From positions 1 through 29,503 of the forward strand of contig JANJUT010000134.1 of NCBI GenBank assembly GCA_024710445.1: a stretch of 29,503 nucleotides of DNA. Direction: 5' to 3'. Shown in pieces: positions 16,255-22,375 of this stretch. This DNA is from Thiobacillus sp. (GTDB taxonomy: Bacteria; Pseudomonadota; Gammaproteobacteria; Burkholderiales; Thiobacillaceae). The position numbers and the translations under genes are program-made. Numbering within the stretch: position 1 is the stretch's first letter; each line of letters starts with the position of its first letter. The notes under the pieces were generated by a model. The model was not told where the DNA came from. It did not search any database and saw only the letters and a list, made by a program, of their open reading frames with translations.

Positions 16255-18285
16255 TTAGCCGCGCGCACCGCCGGACAGGGTCACGGATGCACCCGTCATG
16301 CTGTTGCCGCTGCTGCCCGTCACACGGCTGGGTGCCAGTGCCGGATGCTCTGTTTCACGTAACGCCCGGGCAGGCATCCCGTTGCCACGCGCCTCACCGC
16401 GCTGGGTCGGGTTGCGGCCCGCAGCAGAACGCCCCTCGGTACCGGTCACGCGACCGCCACGGTCCCAGGCATCGCCCGTAACACTGCGCTCGCGGCCTTC
16501 ACCGGTAATACGCTCCGGAGTCGGCTCGGAAGCGGGCATCACCGGAGCAGACACGGGTTGGTCGCCGCCATCGCGATAACGAAATTCGGGCGTGCCGGAC
16601 ACCAGGCCGGTGGCGCGTGCCAGCGAACCGGTGATGCGACCGGTGCCGCCAAAAGCGCTGCCGGTGATGCGCCGGGTTTCGCTTGCCTGGGCCGTGCGGG
16701 CGGGCGACGCCACCGAGAAGTCCCCCGGCTGACGATTCGCCAGCGCATCCAGCGCATTGCCCGTAATGCCGGCACCATCCGCTGCGGCTTCGGGCGTCCG
16801 GGCACGGTAATGCGTTGCCATCGCCGGACGACCGCACGCGGTCGCCTGCTGGACCTCGCCCATGTAAGGCGACCCGCTCACGTTCTGGCATTCGCCGCGT
16901 GCGTTGCCGGTCAATTTGGCATCCGGCCCGGGCTGAATGCCGGTCAGTTCGGCGTTGCGCCCGAGACGCGCACGGTTGATCGCTTCAGCCGCCACCCGCG
17001 ACGCGCAAAAATCCGCGTACTGGTCGGCGCCGATATAAGAGGTCCCGGTCACCGGCTTGCAGGCGCCGTATTCGTCGCCCGTCACGCTGGCCGAACGTCC
17101 CACCTGGGTGCCCGACACGTCCTGTCCCTTCAGGGTGCGCGACACACCGACCTTGGCAGGCGGCTGGAACGGCTCCGCCCGACAGAAGGACGAAAACTCC
17201 TCGGCGCTGATGAAATCCGAACCAGTCACACGCTTGCAGGCACCCTGCTCAGCGCCGGAAACTTTCGATGAGCGACCCAGTTGGGTGCCGCTCACCGCTC
17301 CGCCAGCGCTCGTGTGACTGGTTTCCACCTTTTTTGGTGCGTCTCCCGACTTGCTGCGCAAGCTGGTCGTGTCGGTATAGGCGCTGCCCGTGATGGCGCG
17401 ATTCGCGCCGGACTCGCCACCCGTCACATCAATTTCGCGCGTGAGATCGCTGCCACTGATCTGGTTCTTTCTTGCCGTCATACCGAAACCGGCTTTTTGC
17501 GGATGGGGTTCGGGCGAGGTGCCGCAAAACGTGCCCGTCTCCTCGACTGCCATATATTCAGTCCCCGTCACACGCTTGCAGGTGCCGGTCTCGTCGCCAG
17601 TGACCTTGTCGCTGCGTCCCACTTCGGTGCCGGTCACCCGACCGCCACGGCTGGTACTGCTGGCGCCCACCTTGGCTGGCGACGGCGGCGGCGCCGATTT
17701 GCAGAACTGATCAAACTGCTCGGTACCGATATATTCGGTACCGGTAATCGCATGACAGCTGCCGGATTCATTGCCCGTCACGCTGGCGATGCGCTCGATC
17801 TGGCTGCCGCTCACCGGAGTACCAGTCAGCGTGGTGCCGAACTCGACTTTTTGCGGTTCCTTGGGCACCCGGCCACTGGGACGGCAAGGCGCGGCGTCGC
17901 CACGCCCTTTTTTGGCCCGGTCCATGCGGCGCTGCTGCGCAGCCGAAATCGGCCCGGGAGTGAACACAGGGTGCGCATATTCAACCAGGGACGCGGCAGA
18001 CTCCTTGCGCTGGCAACCGCATGCCGGAGCTTGTGGTTGCGGAATGACTTCGCTGACTGCCGAAACCGTGGCCGATGCAGGCGTCGAGATGGCTGCGGGT
18101 GCTGGTGCAGGCGAGGCATTTTCACCGCGTGCGGCAAGACGTGCCTGGGTGGCGCTGGGGCTGGCCGTGGCATTACCACCGGACAGGCCTTTTTTCCCAT
18201 ACAGGGAACGTGCCTGGCGGCGGGCAATTGCTGCCTCACTGCCGGTCAGGCGCGCTTCGTTACTGTTTGTCGTCGCTTGGCTCAT
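16255..18285 (-). CDS. csoS2: CsoS2, intrinsically disordered carboxysome assembly scaffold
   Basis: Links RuBisCO to the shell during alpha-carboxysome assembly. It has 676 residues. The N-domain is short (about 1-145), with two clear RuBisCO-binding-type motifs (ARRQARSLYGKKG at 21-33, QQRRMDRAKKGRG at 117-129) and one degenerate one near 48. H. neapolitanus has four. Six M-repeats follow (about 146-485), with the VTGTE-YxG and VGRS signatures. Repeats 1, 2, 4, 5 and 6 carry two cysteines; repeat 3 has none. The C-domain has several ITGSxF/VTGTE motifs and ends SGGARG, as in known CsoS2. A -1 frameshift signal lies at codons 317-319. AAGGA precedes the ATG. It heads the operon where cbbLS would be expected. 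Confidence 0.97.
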   Translation of the reverse strand: MSQATTNSNEARLTGSEAAIARRQARSLYGKKGLSGGNATASPSATQARLAARGENASPAPAPAAISTPASATVSAVSEVIPQPQAPACGCQRKESAASLVEYAHPVFTPGPISAAQQRRMDRAKKGRGDAAPCRPSGRVPKEPQKVEFGTTLTGTPVSGSQIERIASVTGNESGSCHAITGTEYIGTEQFDQFCKSAPPPSPAKVGASSTSRGGRVTGTEVGRSDKVTGDETGTCKRVTGTEYMAVEETGTFCGTSPEPHPQKAGFGMTARKNQISGSDLTREIDVTGGESGANRAITGSAYTDTTSLRSKSGDAPKKVETSHTSAGGAVSGTQLGRSSKVSGAEQGACKRVTGSDFISAEEFSSFCRAEPFQPPAKVGVSRTLKGQDVSGTQVGRSASVTGDEYGACKPVTGTSYIGADQYADFCASRVAAEAINRARLGRNAELTGIQPGPDAKLTGNARGECQNVSGSPYMGEVQQATACGRPAMATHYRARTPEAAADGAGITGNALDALANRQPGDFSVASPARTAQASETRRITGSAFGGTGRITGSLARATGLVSGTPEFRYRDGGDQPVSAPVMPASEPTPERITGEGRERSVTGDAWDRGGRVTGTEGRSAAGRNPTQRGEARGNGMPARALRETEHPALAPSRVTGSSGNSMTGASVTLSGGARG
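17329..17347 (-). promoter_or_regulatory. Predicted -1 ribosomal frameshift signal in csoS2
   Basis: Codons CCA AAA AAG place the heptamer A AAA AAG (17335-17329) in exact -1 slippage phase. GGGAG (17347-17343) ends 7 nt upstream, the same arrangement as the SD-like stimulator of E. coli dnaX. After slippage the ribosome would add 26 codons and stop at TGA 17251-17249, giving about 345 residues with the N-domain and M-repeats 1-3 only. H. neapolitanus csoS2 is known to use programmed frameshifting to make a short CsoS2A. The downstream structure is weak (CCAG/CTGG). Confidence 0.6.
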
Positions 18286-18362
18286 GGAGTCATTCCTTAT
18301 GCTTCAGCTGTTAATCGTTGGATCGGGTGCATTGGGTGCCCACTGATCCGCCCTTGGGATGG

Positions 18363-18368
18363 AATATA
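18363..18368 (-). promoter_or_regulatory. Candidate -10 element of csoS2
   Basis: TATATT on the minus strand sits within GTATATTCCATCCC, which matches GTATAGTCCGTCCC upstream of cbbM at 12 of 14 positions. It lies 19 nt from the palindrome at 18387-18405. This suggests csoS2 has its own CbbR-type promoter and is not read from an upstream cbbLS. Confidence 0.4.
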
Positions 18369-18386
18369 CGGAGACCGATACATAAT

Positions 18387-18405
18387 TAAAAATGAATAAT
18401 TTTTA
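18387..18405. promoter_or_regulatory. Palindrome in the csoS2/cbbR3 intergenic region, candidate CbbR3 operator
   Basis: TAAAAAT-N5-ATTTTTA is a perfect 7-bp inverted repeat with loop GAATA, preceded by CATAATTA (18381-18388). It lies between the divergent csoS2 and cbbR3 genes, about 40 bp upstream of the predicted csoS2 start point, as at cbbM. The repeat is visible; binding is inferred. Confidence 0.5.
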
Positions 18406-18462
18406 TTGTTACCATTTACTATCATGAATGATCTCAGCCACAACAATCGAAGGAAATCGGCC

Positions 18463-19413
18463 ATGAATGTGACGTTTCGCCAGCTCAAGCTGCTGGAAGC
18501 CGTAGCGCACAATTCCAGCTTCACCCGTGCGTCGGAAGAACTTCATTTAACCCAGCCCGCGGTATCGACCCAGATCAAGCAACTGGAGCAGGAAGTCGGC
18601 ATGCCGCTGTTTGAACAGATGGGGAAAAAAATCTTTCTGACCGAGGCGGGCAAGGAGATCTACGCCTTCAGCCGGGACATCGCACAACAGTTCCGCGACA
18701 TCGAATCAGTTCTGGACAACATGAAGGGCGTTAAGCGCGGAACCCTCTCGCTGACCGTCACCAGCACCGGCAAGTATTTCGCACCCTATCTGCTGGCCGA
18801 ATTCGTCAAGCACCATCCGGGCACACAGGTACACCTCGAGGTCACCAACCGCGAGGAACTCGTCATACAGCTACAGGAAAATATTCCGGACATGGCGATC
18901 ATGGGCACACCGCCGGACAATCTCGAACTCACCGCCCAGGCCTTCATGCAAAATCCCCTGGTCATCATCGCGCGGCCGGACCATCCCCTGGCGCAGGCCA
19001 GCCGCATCCCGCTCAGCCGGCTGGTTGAAGAAAACTTCATCCTGCGCGAACGCGGTTCAGGCACACGTAACGCCGTGGAACGCTTTTTTGAACAACGCGG
19101 CCTGAAGCTCAACACCTCGATGGAAATGAGCCGTAACGAGGCGATCAAGCACGCCGTCATGGCCGGCCTGGGGCTGGGTATTGTTTCCCTGCACACGCTG
19201 GAATTTGAACTGGCGCTGGACCGGGTTGCCATCCTCAGTGTCGAGGGCTTCCCGATCATGAAGGAGTGGTATCTGGTCCATCGCAACGGCAAACGCATGT
19301 CGCCCATCGCCCAGGCCTTCCATGATTTCGTTCTGAACGAATCCGGCCAGGTAGTGACCCTGCCCCAGCCACGGCCAGCAAGCAAGGCACGCCCGGGCGC
19401 CACGCACTCATGA
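18463..19413 (+). CDS. cbbR: CbbR3, LysR-type regulator divergent from the carboxysome operon
   Basis: A 316-residue LysR regulator. The N-terminus MNVTFRQLKLLEAVA with HTH segment LTQPAVSTQIKQLEQ and the effector domain (ERGSGTRNAVERFFEQRG) place it with CbbR. The ATG at 18463 has AAGGA upstream; in-frame starts from 18406 lie in the operator region and are less likely. It diverges from csoS2 across 177 bp with an AT-rich palindrome, so it probably controls the carboxysome operon. A CbbR usually sits next to cbbL, so a copy next to csoS2 either marks a lost cbbLS or a dedicated regulator. Confidence 0.9.
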   Translation: MNVTFRQLKLLEAVAHNSSFTRASEELHLTQPAVSTQIKQLEQEVGMPLFEQMGKKIFLTEAGKEIYAFSRDIAQQFRDIESVLDNMKGVKRGTLSLTVTSTGKYFAPYLLAEFVKHHPGTQVHLEVTNREELVIQLQENIPDMAIMGTPPDNLELTAQAFMQNPLVIIARPDHPLAQASRIPLSRLVEENFILRERGSGTRNAVERFFEQRGLKLNTSMEMSRNEAIKHAVMAGLGLGIVSLHTLEFELALDRVAILSVEGFPIMKEWYLVHRNGKRMSPIAQAFHDFVLNESGQVVTLPQPRPASKARPGATHS

Positions 19414-19432
19414 AACCCAAAACGCACTCAGC

Positions 19433-19481
19433 CATAATTAACATTCAATATATTTAATTGAATACATAATTATTGATTATG
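19433..19481. repeat. AT-rich nested palindromes downstream of cbbR3
   Basis: ATTCAAT-N7-ATTGAAT (19443-19463) is a perfect 7-bp dyad flanked by two direct copies of CATAATTA (19433-19440 and 19465-19472). The second copy is part of the perfect dyad CATAAT-N5-ATTATG (19465-19481). CATAATTA also occurs beside the csoS2/cbbR3 palindrome. The architecture looks like a LysR operator region, but no intact gene follows. It could be a relic of a lost divergent cbb operon or an autoregulatory site. Confidence 0.5.
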
Positions 19482-19718
19482 GTTATTTGTAGCAGCATCG
19501 ATCTTCCCAGAGTTGCACTGGTTCGGGACTCCACTCGGCGCAAGGGCAGCAAACACATGCCTGTCCCATTCATAGCGTGAAGTAGCCACAGCATCGACAA
19601 CCAGACAGCAATCCCGCGCTCATCGTTGCTGCCACATGCTTGGCGCCATGGATAGACGAGCCGGCAACATGAAAATGGTCGGCATGTGCACTGGCCGCTT
19701 CAAGGCATTCAGCTGCAT

Positions 19719-19905
19719 CCCAAACTCAGCTCCGAAGGCCCGACCACGGACGGTCGTGCCAAGCCGGAAATTGCCGCGCCCAATGGCGTGCAAGCCTCCC
19801 TGAGCAGCGCATTCTGGGGCACTTCGGCAGCCTCGCCCCATACCACCGGCGCGACCGCACTCCTGCTGGTCGCCAACCCGGGCATGACCCCGGCGCAGTT
19901 GCGAC
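19719..19905 (+). pseudogene. Subtilisin-like (S8) protease remnant, C-terminal part of the catalytic domain
   Basis: The translated stretch LSSEGPTTDGRAKPEIAAPN, followed by FWGTSAASPH and ANPGMTPAQL, matches the end of an S8 catalytic domain, with the active-site Ser codon at 19824-19826. The Asp and His parts of the triad are absent, no proper start exists, and homology stops where the frame runs into unrelated sequence near 19905. Codon 19686 starts the open frame but nothing before 19719 resembles a protease. Confidence 0.8.
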
Positions 19906-19915
19906 CTGCCCGGCA

Positions 19916-20476
19916 ATGCGGCGCCAGGGCCTGCAACCACTCACGGTTAGCCTGTATGGGATAACTGACAACAGTTCCGGGACTGGAGCGGACCCTTTCA
20001 CAGTATCAGTGGAAATCATCTCAGGTTCAGGAAGCACTGAACTGTTCAATCACTCCGCACTTAACGCCACCCCGCCTGTGAGCTTTTCTCAATTGGAAAC
20101 AGCGCCCAATGCCCAGGTTTTATTTGGCACAGAAACACCCCGATTGGCGCCGCTTCGCTGATCATTGATTTTGACGAAACTGCGGTCAATCCCAGTGATC
20201 TCAATGTGTATGCCTCTGAATCAACGGTACGTGCAATTTTCCACTCCTGGCGCATTTGGACAGACCCAGCGCATGCTGTACTGGCATCAGGATGAGCAGA
20301 AGCTTTATGTCGACATCATTGCCCCACAAGGTATCAATCCACGCTACCTGCAACTGTATATCGTGCATCCACCCGGTCTAGCCGGATCACCCGCATTCAG
20401 TATCCTGAGCGCACAGGTCTATGGTACCGACGGCAATCCGGTTAGCATTACGCCGACCTTGGCCTATCCGCCTTAA
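19916..20476 (+). pseudogene. Frameshifted remnant of an unrecognised, probably exported protein
   Basis: A protein-like translation continues through three frame segments: to about 20150 (ending GTETP), then 20150-20240 (IGAASLIIDFDETAVNPSDL), then 20240-20476 (TPGAFGQTQRMLYWHQDEQ to TPTLAYPP, stop TAA). Joining them needs two frameshifts. I do not recognise a family; the beta-rich, Ser/Thr/Gly-rich style suggests an extracellular domain, perhaps from the same protein as the adjacent S8 remnant. The whole interval 19482-20531 contains no intact gene. Confidence 0.6.
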
Positions 20477-20531
20477 ACCCCGACCTGTTCCTGCAGCCTG
20501 TCCAGCAGGCAGGTGAACTGACAGAAAAATC

Positions 20532-20906
20532 ATGGAACCCACACCCCAGCCTCTCAAGCGCTGCAAATGCGCCAACCCAACCGAAAAATGCCCGGATGCA
20601 CCCCGCAGCATCAAGGCAACCGAATTTAATCCCGACACCGCCCTGGTGTTCGATGTGCGGCGTGAAGCCGACTACGCTGCATCCAGTGAAATCATTCCTG
20701 GCGCGCTCTGGAAAAATCCGGAAAAAATCGATGCCTGGATCGGTGCCCTGCCGCGCACCATGGACGTGGTGGTCTACTGCGTACGTGGCGGCAGCGTGTC
20801 GAACAGTGTGGTCGATCGCCTGCAGGCCGAAGGCGTGAAAGCCCGCTTCATCGAGGGCGGCATCGAGGCGTGGAAGGCAGCTGGCGGCAAACCCGCGACG
20901 AAATGA
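20532..20906 (+). CDS. Rhodanese-domain sulfurtransferase
   Basis: A 124-residue single rhodanese domain with the start VFDVRREADYAASS and active-site loop CVRGGS (83-88) with catalytic C83. The end GGIEAWKAAGGKP is typical. A cysteine cluster (C11, C13, C20) precedes the domain and could bind metal. Such proteins carry persulfide sulfur, which fits a sulfur-oxidising host and the DsrC/TusE-like gene 157 nt downstream. No strong SD is visible before the ATG. Confidence 0.9.
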   Translation: MEPTPQPLKRCKCANPTEKCPDAPRSIKATEFNPDTALVFDVRREADYAASSEIIPGALWKNPEKIDAWIGALPRTMDVVVYCVRGGSVSNSVVDRLQAEGVKARFIEGGIEAWKAAGGKPATK

Positions 20907-20994
20907 CCAGGTAACGCGCGGCTATCCGAGCCTGACCGCTTCGCCCGCACCAGATTGATTGCACTGAATAAAAGGACCCCTTCGTCCTGAATAG

Positions 20995-21023
20995 TTGACT
21001 AAATTACTTGGTTATTATATGGT
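20995..21023 (+). promoter_or_regulatory. Candidate promoter of the DsrC/TusE-like gene
   Basis: TTGACT (20995-21000) is followed after 17 nt by TATGGT (21018-21023) in an AT-rich stretch 40-70 nt before the ATG. The direct repeat TTCGTCCT occurs just before (20981-20988) and at the -10 end (21023-21030). The -10 match is only moderate. Confidence 0.4.
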
Positions 21024-21062
21024 TCGTCCTAGCTATTTTTAACTGAGTGCAAGGACAACATC

Positions 21063-21395
21063 ATGGAACGTGAAATCAACGGCAAAATGGTCGAAACCGA
21101 CCCCGAAGGCTATCTGGTCAACCTGGACGACTGGTCCGAAGAACTGGCTGTCGCATTGGCCAAGGATGACAATCTGGAACTGGGCGAGAACCACTGGAAA
21201 ATCATCAATCACATGCGTGAACAGTTCGCGCAGAACGGAACGGCTCCCAACCTGCGCTTCCTGCAAAAAGGCCTGAAGGAAGAGTATGGCGACGAATGGG
21301 GCGACAAGAAATTCCTGTTCGACCTGTTCCCGTTTGGCCCCGCCAAGCAGGCAGGCCGCTACGCTGGCACCCCGAAACCGACCGGCTGCGTTTGA
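21063..21395 (+). CDS. DsrC/TusE-family sulfur carrier with a single C-terminal cysteine
   Basis: A 110-residue protein with the DsrC fold signature (GYLVNLDDWSEELA, LGENHWKIINHMRE, FPFGPAKQ) and the conserved C-terminal arm KPTGCV. The penultimate Cys109 (CysA) is present. The second arm cysteine of true DsrC, eleven residues earlier, is Gly98, so the intramolecular trisulfide chemistry of DsrC is not possible. This matches TusE or a DsrC-like carrier that takes one persulfide. AAGGAC lies before the ATG and a strong terminator follows, so it is monocistronic. Confidence 0.92.
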   Translation: MEREINGKMVETDPEGYLVNLDDWSEELAVALAKDDNLELGENHWKIINHMREQFAQNGTAPNLRFLQKGLKEEYGDEWGDKKFLFDLFPFGPAKQAGRYAGTPKPTGCV

Positions 21396-21410
21396 CACAA
21401 CCCGCTTCGC

Positions 21411-21438
21411 AAAAGCCCCGTTCGCGGGGCTTTTTTTT
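21411..21438 (+). terminator. Intrinsic terminator after the DsrC/TusE-like gene
   Basis: AAAAGCCCCG (21411-21420) and CGGGGC (21425-21430) form a GC-rich hairpin followed by eight T (21431-21438). The A-run on the other side lets it also serve the convergent DUF486 gene, whose stop is at 21450. Confidence 0.92.
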
Positions 21439-21449
21439 GCTTCTGCCTG

Positions 21450-21797
21450 TCAGGCGTGGTTACGAAACATGAAATACACCGCCCCCACCAGGCACAGCGC
21501 CGACCACAGAAAATCCCACTTCAGCTCCACCTTCATGTACAGCACGGCAAACGGCACAAATACCGTCAGGGCAATGACTTCCTGCATGATTTTCAATTGC
21601 GGCAGACTCATCACGGTGAAGCCGGCACGGTTGGCGGGCACCTGCAGCAGGTACTCGAACAGCGCGATGCCCCAACTGGCGAACGCGGCAATGATCCAGG
21701 GCTGATTGTTCATGTCCTTGAGATGCGCGTACCAGGCAAAGGTCATGAACACATTGGATAGCGTGAGCAGAATCAGGGTTTGCAGTGTGGCCGGCAC
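21450..21797 (-). CDS. DUF486 family small multidrug-resistance-like membrane protein
   Basis: This protein of about 115 residues has four hydrophobic segments and the DUF486 pattern LSNVFMTFAWYAHLK near the start, with SWGIALFEYLLQVPANR in the middle. DUF486 proteins belong to the drug/metabolite transporter superfamily; their substrate is unknown. The GTG at 21797 is preferred because GGAG sits 6 nt upstream and family members start at this point (PATLQTL). The ATG at 21803 overlaps the SD. It shares a short divergent region with purE. Confidence 0.85.
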   Translation of the reverse strand: MPATLQTLILLTLSNVFMTFAWYAHLKDMNNQPWIIAAFASWGIALFEYLLQVPANRAGFTVMSLPQLKIMQEVIALTVFVPFAVLYMKVELKWDFLWSALCLVGAVYFMFRNHA

Positions 21798-21844
21798 GAT
21801 CATCTCCAAAAACGCATGCGCGCCATTGTAGGCACTCTGCGCGG

Positions 21845-21850
21845 TAAAAT
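21845..21850 (+). promoter_or_regulatory. Candidate -10 element of purE
   Basis: TAAAAT within GCGGTAAAATGCCGCC, 30 nt before the purE ATG. The same style, a GC-rich flank around TAAAAT or TATAAT, occurs before purM and purC. No clear -35 is seen. Confidence 0.45.
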
Positions 21851-21880
21851 GCCGCCTTCCGCATGACAAGGATCAGCACA

Positions 21881-22375
21881 ATGAGCACACCGCAGGTAGG
21901 CGTGGTGATGGGGTCTTCCAGCGACTGGGAGGTGATGAAACACGCCGCGATACTGCTGAAGCAGCTGGGCATCCATTTCGAGACCCAGGTGGTGTCGGCG
22001 CACCGCACGCCGGACCTGCTCTATGAATACGCTGCCAGCGCGGAAGCACGCGGCCTCAAGGCCATCATCGCGGGCGCGGGCGGCGCCGCCCATCTGCCCG
22101 GCATGCTTGCCTCCAAAACCATTGTGCCGGTGCTCGGCGTGCCGGTGCCATCAAAATATCTCAAGGGAATGGATTCGCTGCTGTCGATCGTGCAGATGCC
22201 CAAAGGCATCCCGGTGGCCACGTTTGCCATTGGTGAAGCCGGCGCGGCCAACGCGGCCCTGTTTGCGGCAGCGCTGATCGCGCGTTACGACAGCACGCTG
22301 GCCACGCAGCTCAGCGACTTCCGCAAAACCCAGGCGGATTCCGTAATGGGAATGGAACTGCCCGATGTCGAATAA
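21881..22375 (+). CDS. purE: N5-carboxyaminoimidazole ribonucleotide mutase
   Basis: Class I PurE, 164 residues; converts N5-CAIR to CAIR in purine synthesis. The substrate-binding motifs [10 protein letters not shown] (10-19) and SAHRTPD, and the glycine-rich [11 protein letters not shown], are intact. The ATG at 21881 gives the usual N-terminus, with AAGGA about 9 nt upstream. It overlaps purK by 11 nt, so the two consecutive enzymes are translationally coupled. Confidence 0.97.
   Translation: MSTPQVGVVMGSSSDWEVMKHAAILLKQLGIHFETQVVSAHRTPDLLYEYAASAEARGLKAIIAGAGGAAHLPGMLASKTIVPVLGVPVPSKYLKGMDSLLSIVQMPKGIPVATFAIGEAGAANAALFAAALIARYDSTLATQLSDFRKTQADSVMGMELPDVE

Noticed and set aside
14587..16362. 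Plus-strand frame of 591 codons opposite csoSCA
   Set aside because: Antisense shadow; the minus strand encodes carbonic anhydrase with all zinc ligands.
17908..18195. Two other A6 runs in csoS2 (17908-17913 and 18190-18195) as frameshift sites
   Set aside because: Their phase gives C AAA AAA and G AAA AAA, which do not fit the X XXY YYZ pattern, and they lie in the RuBisCO-binding domain where truncation would be useless.
19482..19685. Possible small gene between the palindromes and the S8 remnant
   Set aside because: No frame with a ribosome site or recognisable protein was found; short open frames here look random.
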